Shown here: in pieces, positions 20,674 through 28,744 of the stretch
Layout: each line of letters begins with the position of its first letter
Position numbering within the stretch: the stretch's first letter is position 1
Assembly (NCBI RefSeq): GCF_022662575.1
Contig: NZ_JALBFU010000001.1
Coordinates: 568,381 to 632,380 of the forward strand
Reading direction: 5' to 3'
From: Luteimonas aquatica
GTDB taxonomy: Bacteria; Pseudomonadota; Gammaproteobacteria; Xanthomonadales; Xanthomonadaceae
Length of the DNA stretch: 64,000 nt
Program-made: the position numbers and the translations under genes
Notes under the pieces: model-generated
Told to the model about the DNA's origin: nothing
The model's input: only the letters and a program-made list of their open reading frames with translations
The model's database searches: none

Positions 20674-22881
20674 TCAGGCCTCCGTGTCCTCGGCGCTCCT
20701 CGGCAGCGTGAACCAGAACGTGACACCCTCCCCGAGCCGGCTTTCGGCGCGGATGCTGCCGCCATGGCGCTCGATGATCCGCCGCACCGACGCCAGGCCG
20801 ATGCCGTAGCCGGGAAACTCCTGCTGGCTGTGCAGGCGCTGGAACGGCCGGAACAGCTTGCCGGCGTATTCGGGCGAAAAGCCGGCGCCGTTGTCGCGGA
20901 TGAAGAATTCGGCCTGCTCGCCCTGCCCGGGCCCCTTGCCGAACGCGATGCGCGCCTGGTCGCGGCCGCCGGTGAACTTCCAGGCGTTGTCGAGCAGGTT
21001 CTGCAGCAGGTTGCGCACCAGCGCGGCGTCGCCGACCGCGTGCAGGCCGGGCTCGATCTCGACGCGGACCTCGCGTTGCGGCTCGCTCTCGCGCAATTCG
21101 CGCACCAGGTCCGCGGCGATCGCCGACAGGTCCAGCGGCGCCCAGGTCAGCGGGCTGCGGCTGACGCGCGACATGCGCAGCAGCGCATCGATCAGCCCGT
21201 CCATGCGGCTGGTGGCGTTGCGCACGCGCGTGAGGTAGTCGCGGCCCTCGGCGTCGATGCGGTCGCCGTAGCGTTCGGCGAGCAGGCGGCTGAAGCCCTC
21301 GATGCTGCGCAGCGGCGTGCGCAGGTCGTGCGAAACGCTGTAGGCGAAGGATTCCAGCTCCTGGTTGGCGTGGGTAAGCTCGCGCGTGCGCATCGCCACC
21401 CGCGCCTCGAGCAGGCGATTGAGCGCCTGTTCCTGCGCCTGCGCGCGCAGGCGCTCGGTCACGTCCTCCACCTCCACCAGGCTGGTCACGTCCTGGCCGA
21501 TGTTGCCGGACACCGGGGCGTAGGTGAGCTGCAGGTCGCGCAGCTCGCCGTCGGCGCGGCGCAGCCTGCGGGTGACGCGGCGCACGCCCTGCCCCGGGGC
21601 CCAGCCGTCGTTCGCCTCGTCCCTCCCGCCGACGAAGCGGCGCGTGAACGGCTCGCCCACCAGCAGTTCCGGCGTGCTGCCGAGGATGGCGGCGAGCGAG
21701 GGATTGGCCTCCACGATCGTGCCGTGATGGTCGAGCAGCGCCTTGCCGCTGGCCGAATAGCGCATCGCGTTGCGAAAGCGCAGCTCGCTGCGCCGGTACG
21801 ACTCGCTCATCTGCGCCGCCCGCAGCTGTGCGGTCGCCTCGGTGCGCGCCAGGGCCAGGGTGATGCCCGAGAGCAGCAACGAGGCGATCACGCCCACGAT
21901 CAGCACCGCCAGCAGTCCGGACGATCCGGCCAGCAGGCCGCCCTGCGCCTGCGAGCTGAAGTGCAGCAGCCAGTGGCGGCCATAGATGTCGAGTTCGGTG
22001 GTGCGCTCGAACAGCGGCCGCCCCTCGCGCTCGGCGGACAGCGCGCCGGGATAGACCGACAGGCCGCCCTTGGCGGCGTCCACGATGCTGATCTCGATCG
22101 GGCGCGGCGTGGTGCGCAGGATCTCCTCCAGCAGCGCCCGCGTATCCAGCGGCATGCACACCCATCCCTGCAACGCGCTCAGGCGCTCCGCGACCGTCCT
22201 GTGCGGCGGTTCGCCGCCGTAGACCGGCACGTACAGCATCAGCCCCGGGGCCGTCCAGCGCGTTCCGGGCATCAGCCGCAACGGCTCGGTCATCCGCGCC
22301 ATGCTGCTCTTCGCCGCGGCGTTCATGGCCGTCCGGCGCGCGGTCTCCGAGTACATGTCGAAACCGATCGCCTCCACGTTGGAGGGAATCGTCGGCTGCA
22401 GGTAGAGCATGGGCCCGTAGCGCTGGCGCACGCCCGCGGGACGGATCGTGAAACCCGGCTTTCCGTTCGCCTGCGAGGACGCCTGCAGCGCCAGCAGTTG
22501 CGCGTGGTCGAGGTAGGGAGCGAAGCCGAGTCCCGCCAGCGCCGGAAAGTGCTTGTCGATGTTCAGGCCGTCGACGTAGTCCTTCCATTGCTCCGGACTC
22601 GGCCGTTCCAGCGAGGCGAACAGCGACACGCCGCCGCGGATCACCAGCTCGTAGTTGAGCAGCCGCTGCCGCAGCAGCTTGGTGATGCCTTCGGCCTCGG
22701 CCACAAACTCGGCGTGCGCCGCGCGCAATTCGTTGCGCTGCGCATTGCGCCAGTACAGGAAGACCAGCAGCAGCGAGGCCAGCAGCACCAGCCCCGACAG
22801 CAGATAGCCGCGGATCGGCGCGCGCGGCTCCTTGTCTGCGTCGAGCGGTGGATGCGCTGGCGAATTCATCGCGTTCAGCAT
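20674..22881 (-). CDS. CHASE-domain PAS sensor histidine kinase
   Basis: The 735-residue membrane kinase has membrane segment 1 at about residues 25-43 (YLLSGLVLLASLLLVFLYW). An extracytoplasmic CHASE-type sensor spans about 60-300 (with FPALAGLGFAPYL), and membrane segment 2 lies at about 325-347. A PAS domain follows at about 370-485. The HisKA helix has the phospho-acceptor His in SVSHDLRTPLRSIEGF near 515. The HATPase domain has N box NLLDNAWKFT, DNGAGFSPEYAGKLF and GYGIGLASVRRI. The region around HisKA resembles phytochrome-type kinases. No response regulator gene is adjacent, so its partner and ligand are unknown. The gene overlaps nothing and ends 9 bp from convergent smpB. Confidence 0.92.
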   Translation of the reverse strand: MLNAMNSPAHPPLDADKEPRAPIRGYLLSGLVLLASLLLVFLYWRNAQRNELRAAHAEFVAEAEGITKLLRQRLLNYELVIRGGVSLFASLERPSPEQWKDYVDGLNIDKHFPALAGLGFAPYLDHAQLLALQASSQANGKPGFTIRPAGVRQRYGPMLYLQPTIPSNVEAIGFDMYSETARRTAMNAAAKSSMARMTEPLRLMPGTRWTAPGLMLYVPVYGGEPPHRTVAERLSALQGWVCMPLDTRALLEEILRTTPRPIEISIVDAAKGGLSVYPGALSAEREGRPLFERTTELDIYGRHWLLHFSSQAQGGLLAGSSGLLAVLIVGVIASLLLSGITLALARTEATAQLRAAQMSESYRRSELRFRNAMRYSASGKALLDHHGTIVEANPSLAAILGSTPELLVGEPFTRRFVGGRDEANDGWAPGQGVRRVTRRLRRADGELRDLQLTYAPVSGNIGQDVTSLVEVEDVTERLRAQAQEQALNRLLEARVAMRTRELTHANQELESFAYSVSHDLRTPLRSIEGFSRLLAERYGDRIDAEGRDYLTRVRNATSRMDGLIDALLRMSRVSRSPLTWAPLDLSAIAADLVRELRESEPQREVRVEIEPGLHAVGDAALVRNLLQNLLDNAWKFTGGRDQARIAFGKGPGQGEQAEFFIRDNGAGFSPEYAGKLFRPFQRLHSQQEFPGYGIGLASVRRIIERHGGSIRAESRLGEGVTFWFTLPRSAEDTEA

Positions 22882-22939
22882 ACCGACAGTCCCCGCCGCT
22901 GCCGAGCGCGACGCTGCGCGGGCGGCCGCTTCGCCGGCC

Positions 22940-22967
22940 TTGCGCCGGCCCGCCCCGCCCCTATACT
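22940..22967 (+). promoter_or_regulatory. Promoter of ssrA (tmRNA)
   Basis: A TATACT -10 element (22962-22967) lies 26 bases upstream of the predicted mature 5' end of tmRNA. TTGCGC (22940-22945) sits 16 bases before it. The -10 is strong and the -35 moderate. Confidence 0.6.
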
Positions 22968-22993
22968 GGTGAGGTCAGCAATGGTCTTTCCCC

Positions 22994-23346
22994 GGGGGTG
23001 CACTGGCTTCGACGGGGGTCGCGAAGTTGCCTGGCGCATGCCGAGGGGGCAGCTTTCCTCGTAAATCCAGCGGCAAAACTCATAGTTGCCAACGACGACA
23101 ACTACGCTCTGGCCGCTTAAGGCCTAAGCCCCGAACCCACTTGTGCCCGTGCTCGTGGATGTAGGGTCATCATCACGGGACCGCCGGGGCGGTTGTCTGC
23201 CAACCCCGGTTAAATCCAGCAGACTGGTCCGCCGATGCGCTTTGCGCGCCGTGCTGTCGGTGGACGAGATCTAACGGAGCGCTAAGCATGTAGTGCCGGG
23301 GATGGAGTGCCTTCGGACGCGGGTTCGATTCCCGCCACCTCCACCA
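22994..23346 (+). ncRNA. ssrA: tmRNA (SsrA)
   Basis: The RNA is about 353 nt. The 5' end GGGGGTGCACTGGCTTCGAC pairs with the 3' CACCTCC before an encoded CCA, making the alanyl acceptor stem, and GGGTTCGATTCCCGCC near the 3' end is the T-arm. The tag frame at 23088-23120 reads GCC AAC GAC GAC AAC TAC GCT CTG GCC GCT TAA, encoding ANDDNYALAA. tmRNA with SmpB rescues stalled ribosomes and marks the nascent chain for ClpXP/ClpAP. The one-piece form is intact. The 3' end, a common integration site, shows no integrase or att duplication. Confidence 0.97.
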
Positions 23347-23355
23347 TCCTTAAAG

Positions 23356-23383
23356 AACCGACGGGCCTCCGTCGGTTTTTTTT
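23356..23383 (+). terminator. Rho-independent terminator of ssrA
   Basis: A 9-bp stem AACCGACGG / CCGTCGGTT with a GCCT loop is followed by a run of eight Ts. It begins ten bases after the tmRNA CCA end. Confidence 0.9.
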
Positions 23384-23517
23384 CGTCCGCTCCCGGTTCG
23401 CTGCGGCGAATTCGGATGGCGTCCAGCAGCGCGCCTTCGGCGCCGGCGGTTGTCGCCATGGCGCTCCGCATGCCCGCCGGCTGAACCCGTGCGCGCGCCT
23501 GCAAGGCCGCGCAAACG

Positions 23518-23543
23518 AAAAAAAAGGCCGCCCGGAGGCGGCC
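23518..23543 (-). terminator. Rho-independent terminator of the OmpA-like gene
   Basis: On the minus strand the stem GGCCGCC / GGCGGCC with a TCCG loop is followed by eight Ts. It sits about 28 bases after the stop of the OmpA-like lipoprotein gene. Confidence 0.88.
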
Positions 23544-23570
23544 TCGTTCCACAGCGGCGTACGCTCAGCC

Positions 23571-24260
23571 TCAGCTGCGCACCGGCACCAGCGTGATCTC
23601 CACGCGGCGGTTGGCGGCGCGGCCGCTGTCGGTGTCGTTGCTGGCGATCGGGCGGGTCTTGCCGGCGCCGACGGTGATCATGCGGTCGCGCACGATGCCG
23701 CGCGAGGACAGGTAGGCCGCCACCGCGTCGGCGCGACGCTGCGAGAGCTGCTGGTTGTAGGCGTCGGTGCCGACGTTGTCGGTGTGGCCGGCCACTTCGA
23801 TCACGGTCTGGTTGTACTGCTGCAGCGTGCTGGCGACGTTGTCCAGCACCGGATAGAACTGCGACTGGATGTCCGACTTGTCGAAATCGAAGGTAACGTT
23901 GCCGGGCATGTTGAGGGTGATGTTGTCGCCCTGGCGCACCACGTCGACGCCGGTGCCGGCCATCTTGCGGCGCAGCTCGGCTTCCTGGCGATCCTGGTAG
24001 GCGCCGATGCCGCCGCCGGCCAGGCCGCCGATGCCGGCGCCGATCAGCGCGCGCTGGCGGCGCTCGGTGGCGTCGCTGCCGCTGAGCAGGCCGGCGACCA
24101 CGCCGATGCCGGCGCCGATCAGCGCGCCGGTGCGGGTGCGGTTGGGGTCGTCCGGGGCATTGGTCTGGCCGGTGTAGCTGGCGCAGCTGCTGAGCAGCAG
24201 GCTGCCGGCGAGCGCGGCGGCGGTCGCGGCCGTGGGGAGTCGTGTGGACAGGCGCTTCAT
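23571..24260 (-). CDS. OmpA-family lipoprotein with glycine-zipper segment (YiaD/Pal-like)
   Basis: The 229-residue protein starts with a lipoprotein signal peptide ending LLLSSC. Glycine-zipper repeats follow (GALIGAGIGVVAGLLSG and ALIGAGIGGLAGGGIGAYQD, about residues 45-90). The C-terminal OmpA domain has FDFDKSDIQSQFYPVL, EVAGHTDNVGT and YNQQLSQRRADAVAAYL. The OmpA domain should bind peptidoglycan non-covalently while the lipid anchors in the outer membrane, so the likely role is envelope tethering. I chose ATG 24258-24260, which gives a proper signal peptide. A strong terminator follows. It is probably monocistronic. Confidence 0.92.
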   Translation of the reverse strand: MKRLSTRLPTAATAAALAGSLLLSSCASYTGQTNAPDDPNRTRTGALIGAGIGVVAGLLSGSDATERRQRALIGAGIGGLAGGGIGAYQDRQEAELRRKMAGTGVDVVRQGDNITLNMPGNVTFDFDKSDIQSQFYPVLDNVASTLQQYNQTVIEVAGHTDNVGTDAYNQQLSQRRADAVAAYLSSRGIVRDRMITVGAGKTRPIASNDTDSGRAANRRVEITLVPVRS

Positions 24261-24386
24261 GGCTATACCTCGTCGTCCGGCGGGGGCCGGCATGCATGGG
24301 AGCCACAAGCTAACCTGTCGCCGCCGTCCGAGTGTGACGGATACCCGAATGCCGGGCTGCGCCGTGACGCCCGGTTCAGCGGGCCC

Positions 24387-25850
24387 TTAGTCGATCAGCG
24401 CCTGCGCTGCCACCGAGTTGAGCGCGTTGTCCCAGTTGCCCATCAGCGCCAGGTACAGCAGCTTGTCGAACTCGGTGCCGAAGCGGCGGATGACCGCGTC
24501 CGGATCGGGAATGAGCTTGGCATCGGCGATCAGGCCGAAATGCACCTGGCCGTTGTAGCTCATGATCGAAATGCCGATGCCGATCGAGCCGGTCTGCGGC
24601 ACCCAGAACATCAGGTCGCGGATCTTGCAGCCGGCCAGGTACAGGGGCTGCGGAGGCCCGGGGACATTGGTCGCCACCGCCGTGGCCTTGCGGCTGAACA
24701 GCTCCAGCGCAAGCTCCTGTACTGCTTGAGGTGCCATGCCTAAAGCGGCAAGAAGCCCATATGCAACAATGGCTTGCCTGGAATTCTTGAGCTGATTCAT
24801 GCACTCGGCGACATGCTCCAGCCGCCGGATCGGGTTCGGTTCGCCCACCGGCAGGTCGAGGAACACCAGGCCGAAATGGTTGCCAAGCTTGCGCGCATGC
24901 TCCAGCGGCCGCAGGTTCACCGGCACCGTCGCGCGCAGGATCAGGCCGTCCACGTCCTCGCCGCGCTCGATCATGTAGTCGCGCAGGGCGCCGGCCGCGG
25001 CCGCCATCAGCACGTCGTTGACCGTGCAGTCGCAGGCGCGTCCCACCGCCTTCACCTCCTCCAGGTCGAGCGGCTTGGCCCAGGCCACGCGCTTGCTCAC
25101 GCCCAGCTTGCCGCGCAGCAGCGAGGGCGGATCGTCCGGCAGGGTCAGCGCCTGCAGCAGCTCGCGGGTGATCTCCCCGCCCTCCTTCGCCAGCATCGCG
25201 GCCAGGGTCGGGTCCTGCACCATCTCCATGCTCTTGCCGAGCATCTTGCCGCCGAGCTTGGCGTAGCGCTCCACCGCGCCGACACGCTTGGCCACCTCGG
25301 CGCCGTCCTCCTTGAGCCAGGCCTTGGCCAGCGCCTTGTCCTTGCCGGCATCGCGCGAAGTGTCGGTGAGCGAGAGCAGTACCTGCACCAGGGCGATGCC
25401 GTCGGCATAGCTGTGGTGCAGGCGCGCCACCAGCGCCGAGCCGCCGTCGTAGTGCTCGACCAGGTGGAACTGCCAGAGCGGCCGGCTCTTGTCGAGCGGG
25501 CTGGAGGCCAGCTGGCTGACGAAGCGCTCCAGCGCGCGCTTGTCCGAGCCGCCCTGGCCGCGCCGCCCGGGCAATGCCGCCAGCTGCACGTGCCAGTCCA
25601 GTTCGAAGTGCGGGTCGTCCACCCAGGCCGCGCCGGTGGGCGAGTCGACCGCCTTCTGGCGGAAACGCGAATAGGCCAGGAAACGCTTGTCGATGACCTG
25701 CTTCAGGCGTTCGAGCGACATCGGCTCCTCGAACATCAGCACGCCGGTGATCATCATCGGATTGGTGGCACGCTCCATCCGCAACCAGGCGGTATCGACG
25801 CGCGACATCGGTTCGCGATTGGCGCGCTTGCGCGGTTTCTGCGTGGCCAT
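24387..25850 (-). CDS. Wax ester synthase/diacylglycerol acyltransferase (WS/DGAT)
   Basis: The 487-residue protein has the N-terminal acyltransferase active-site motif HHSYADG (HHxxxDG) near residue 150. WS/DGAT blocks follow: the early MSRVDTAWLRMERATNPMMI, RATVPVNLRP, NHFGLVFLDLPVGE and the C-terminal TNVPGPPQPLYLAG. The family esterifies fatty alcohols or diacylglycerol with acyl-CoA to make storage wax or triacylglycerol. Substrate preference cannot be told from sequence. A patch at about 24715-24800 is more AT-rich than its surroundings, but the frame is intact and protein-like. The gene appears monocistronic between the OmpA-like gene and the photolyase gene. Confidence 0.93.
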   Translation of the reverse strand: MATQKPRKRANREPMSRVDTAWLRMERATNPMMITGVLMFEEPMSLERLKQVIDKRFLAYSRFRQKAVDSPTGAAWVDDPHFELDWHVQLAALPGRRGQGGSDKRALERFVSQLASSPLDKSRPLWQFHLVEHYDGGSALVARLHHSYADGIALVQVLLSLTDTSRDAGKDKALAKAWLKEDGAEVAKRVGAVERYAKLGGKMLGKSMEMVQDPTLAAMLAKEGGEITRELLQALTLPDDPPSLLRGKLGVSKRVAWAKPLDLEEVKAVGRACDCTVNDVLMAAAAGALRDYMIERGEDVDGLILRATVPVNLRPLEHARKLGNHFGLVFLDLPVGEPNPIRRLEHVAECMNQLKNSRQAIVAYGLLAALGMAPQAVQELALELFSRKATAVATNVPGPPQPLYLAGCKIRDLMFWVPQTGSIGIGISIMSYNGQVHFGLIADAKLIPDPDAVIRRFGTEFDKLLYLALMGNWDNALNSVAAQALID

Positions 25851-25920
25851 CCACTCCCTCCCGGATCAGGAACCGGAGTGAATCACGCGGCCCTGCGCCG
25901 GTCAACGCGAACGCGTTGCG

Positions 25921-27336
25921 CTAGCGCAACCGGCGGTAGGCCGCCAGCGCCTCGTCCCTGCCCCGGGCCAGGTCGACGATCGGCTGCGGCGGATAGCCGG
26001 GCGCGCGCGCGGCGGCCTGCCGGGGATCGGTCCATGGCGCGAAGCGCAGCGGCGTCGGCAGCGCGGCCAGCTCCGGCACCCAGCGCGCGATGTAGGCGCC
26101 GTCCGGATCGCAGCGCTGCGCCTGGGTGACCGGGTTGAAGACCCGGAAGTACGGCGCCGCGTCGGCGCCGGTGCCGGCCACCCACTGCCAGCCGAGGGTG
26201 TTGTTGGCCAGGTCGGCGTCGACCAGGGTGCTCCAGAACCAGCGCGCGCCCTCCAGCCAGTGCAGGCGCATGTGCTTGCACAGGTAGCTGGCGACGATCA
26301 TGCGCACGCGGTTGTGCATCCAGCCGGTGGCCCAGAGCTCGCGCATGCCCGCGTCCACGATCGGCACGCCGGTGGTGCCGGTCTGCCAGGCGCGCAGCCG
26401 CGACGGATCGGGGCGCGCCCAGTCGAAGCGATCGAACCGCGCATCGAGGTTGCGCCCGGCGCTTTCCGGGAAATGGTGCAGCAGCGCATGCGCGAACTCG
26501 CGCCACCCCAGCTCGCGCAGGTAGGCATCGGCGTCGGCGGCGTTGCCGGCGTTGCGTTCGGCCTCGATCGCCGCCGCCACCCGCCAGGGCGCGATCTCGC
26601 CGAAGTGCAGGTGCGGCGACAGCCGCGAGCTGCCGGCGCGGTCGGGCCGCTCGCGCTGCTCGCGATAGCCGCGCAGCGCGCCGTCGACGAACACCTCCAG
26701 GGCCTCGCGCGCGCCCGCCTCGCCCGGCGTCCACATCGTCCAGAAGCCGGCGTCCCAGGCCGGCTGGGCCGACAGCCGCAACGCCTCCACGGCGAGGCCG
26801 TCGGGGCCGCCCACGGCCTCGGGCAGCGTGGCGGGGGCATCCCGGACGCCGGGAATCCGCCAGTCCGCCAACGCCGCGCGCCAGAACGGCGTGAACACCT
26901 TGTACGGCCCGCCCTGCTTGGTGCGCAAGCGCCACGGTTCGAACAGCAGGGCGCCGTCGAAACTCTCGGCGCGCGTGCCCTGCCCGCGCAGCGTCTGCTT
27001 GATCGCCGCGTCGCGGCGCTCGATGGCGGGCTCGTAGCGGCGGTTCCAGAACACCGCCTCGGCGTCGCAGGCCGCCACCAGGGTGCGCAGCGTCTGCAGG
27101 CTGGGCCCGGCGAAGCAGCGCAGGCGGGAGCCGCGCCGCCGCAACTGCGCGTCCAGCGCGATCAGCGAGCGGTGGCGCCAGGCATCGGAGGCGGCGCCGG
27201 GCGCCCAGTCGCCCTCCTCGTCCGGGGCGTGGATATAGACGCACACCGGCGCGCAGCCGGCGTCCAGCGCGGCCTGCAGGGCCGGATGATCGTCCAGGCG
27301 CAGATCGTTGCGGAACCAGACCAGGGCATTGGGCAT
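25921..27336 (-). CDS. phrB: Deoxyribodipyrimidine photolyase
   Basis: The 471-residue protein has the N-terminal photolyase domain (LVWFRNDLRLDDHPALQAAL) for an antenna chromophore. The C-terminal FAD domain contains SRLSPHLHFGEIAPW, ELGWREFAHALLHHFPE, PIVDAGMRELWATGWMHNR and NNTLGWQWVAGTGADAAPYF. It uses blue light to split cyclobutane pyrimidine dimers. The NNTLGWQW-type ending is of class I CPD photolyases rather than cryptochromes. Start ATG 27334-27336. The length matches E. coli PhrB (472). Confidence 0.96.
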   Translation of the reverse strand: MPNALVWFRNDLRLDDHPALQAALDAGCAPVCVYIHAPDEEGDWAPGAASDAWRHRSLIALDAQLRRRGSRLRCFAGPSLQTLRTLVAACDAEAVFWNRRYEPAIERRDAAIKQTLRGQGTRAESFDGALLFEPWRLRTKQGGPYKVFTPFWRAALADWRIPGVRDAPATLPEAVGGPDGLAVEALRLSAQPAWDAGFWTMWTPGEAGAREALEVFVDGALRGYREQRERPDRAGSSRLSPHLHFGEIAPWRVAAAIEAERNAGNAADADAYLRELGWREFAHALLHHFPESAGRNLDARFDRFDWARPDPSRLRAWQTGTTGVPIVDAGMRELWATGWMHNRVRMIVASYLCKHMRLHWLEGARWFWSTLVDADLANNTLGWQWVAGTGADAAPYFRVFNPVTQAQRCDPDGAYIARWVPELAALPTPLRFAPWTDPRQAAARAPGYPPQPIVDLARGRDEALAAYRRLR

Positions 27337-27389
27337 GGCCCAGTATCCACGGCGCGCGCCGCCGCGTCAGCGGCCGGCGGCCGTGCCGT

Positions 27390-28514
27390 TCACGCGGCGA
27401 CGTACTGGCGCGGAATCCGCTCGTTCAAGCCGACCAGGATCTCGTAGGCGCTCATCCCGGCGGCCCGGGCCAGCGACTCGACGCTGACGGCCGCCCCGTC
27501 CTGCTCGCCGATCAGCACCACCTCGTCCTCGTTCCAGGCGCTCCCGCTGCCGATGTCGACCATGAACTGGTCCATGCATACGCGCCCGACCACCGGATAA
27601 GCCTGGCCGCGGATCAGCACCCGTCCGCGCGAGGACAGCCCGCGCGGATAGCCGTCGCCGTAGCCGATCGGCACGGTGACCACGCGCGTGTCGCGCTGCG
27701 GCGCCCAGGTGGCGCCGTAGCTGACCGGATTGCCCGCCCTCACCACCTTGAAGTAGATCACCTGCGAGCGCAGCGACAGCGCCGCCCTCGTATCGACGGT
27801 GGCGCGCGAGGCCGGATCGGGCAGCACGCCGTAGAGCAGGATGCCCGGACGCACCATGTCCAGGTAGGTGTCGGGGAAGTGCAGCACGCCGCCGGAGTTG
27901 GCCAGGTGGCGCAGCGGCATCGGCGCGCCGATGCGCTCGAAATGCGCGCAGGCGTCCAGGAAGCGCTCCAGCTGCTGCGCGGTCATCGGCGAGTCCGGAT
28001 CGTCGGCGCAGGCCAGGTGCGAGTACACGCCCTTGAGCACGCACCAGCGCGAGGCCGCCGCCGCCTCGATGAAGGGGCCGGCGGAATAGCTGTGCACGCC
28101 GATGCGTTCCATGCCGGTGTCGATCTTCAGGTGGATCACCGCCTTGCGGCCCAGCGCCTCGGCGGCCGCTTCCACCTGGCGCAGCTTGGCCAGCGAGGAC
28201 ACGGTGATCTCCAGGTCGTGCTCGATGAACTGCGCCGCCTGCGGCCCGAAGATGCCGCCCATCACCAGGATCGGCAGGGCGATGCCGTGCTGGCGCAGCT
28301 TCATGCCCTCTTCCAGGAACGCCACGCCGAGCTGGTCCACGCCCTGCGCCTGCAGGTGCCGCGCCACCGCGACCAGGCCGTGCCCGTAGGCGTTGGCCTT
28401 GACGATGCCCATCACCGGCACGCCGACGCGTTCGCGGATGCCGCGCAGGTTGTGCGAAAGGCGGTCGAGGTCGACCACGATGCGGCTGGGGCGTTGGTCG
28501 ATGGGATCCTGCAT
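27390..28514 (-). CDS. alr: Alanine racemase
   Basis: The 374-residue PLP enzyme has the PLP-lysine motif VMGIVKANAYGHG near residue 37. The catalytic tyrosine region is in PVSYGATWAPQ, and GYGDGYPRG and GRVCMDQFMVDIG are also present. It makes D-alanine for peptidoglycan. The ATG at 28512-28514 starts the conserved N-terminus; upstream the frame stays open but is not protein-like. In xanthomonads alr usually follows dnaB on the same strand. Here a plus-strand serine hydrolase gene lies between them. Confidence 0.96.
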   Translation of the reverse strand: MQDPIDQRPSRIVVDLDRLSHNLRGIRERVGVPVMGIVKANAYGHGLVAVARHLQAQGVDQLGVAFLEEGMKLRQHGIALPILVMGGIFGPQAAQFIEHDLEITVSSLAKLRQVEAAAEALGRKAVIHLKIDTGMERIGVHSYSAGPFIEAAAASRWCVLKGVYSHLACADDPDSPMTAQQLERFLDACAHFERIGAPMPLRHLANSGGVLHFPDTYLDMVRPGILLYGVLPDPASRATVDTRAALSLRSQVIYFKVVRAGNPVSYGATWAPQRDTRVVTVPIGYGDGYPRGLSSRGRVLIRGQAYPVVGRVCMDQFMVDIGSGSAWNEDEVVLIGEQDGAAVSVESLARAAGMSAYEILVGLNERIPRQYVAA

Positions 28515-28744
28515 GGTGCTGTCCAAAACCGCCGGCCGGAACGCGCGCATCCGAGCGCGCGCATCCGAGTGAGTGATCGCGCCGGCGATTGTCGCATACC
28601 GGAATCGCCCGCCCGCGCCGGCCGCGGCCGTCGCGCCCGATCGCCGCGGCGACAGGAGCCGATGGCATACTGCGCCGGCGCAGCGCGCGCACTCCCGCAG
28701 CCGACCGATGGACCGGCCGCGCCATCCCGCCAATGGAGGCAGGC

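Noticed and set aside
22994-23400. Possible genomic island inserted at the tmRNA 3' end
   Set aside because: tmRNA is followed by its own terminator and an ordinary OmpA-like gene. No integrase and no second copy of the 3' end is seen.
28540-28572. Tandem GCGCGCATCCGAG duplication upstream of alr considered as an operator
   Set aside because: It is a short direct repeat in low-complexity GC-rich sequence with nothing to tie it to regulation.
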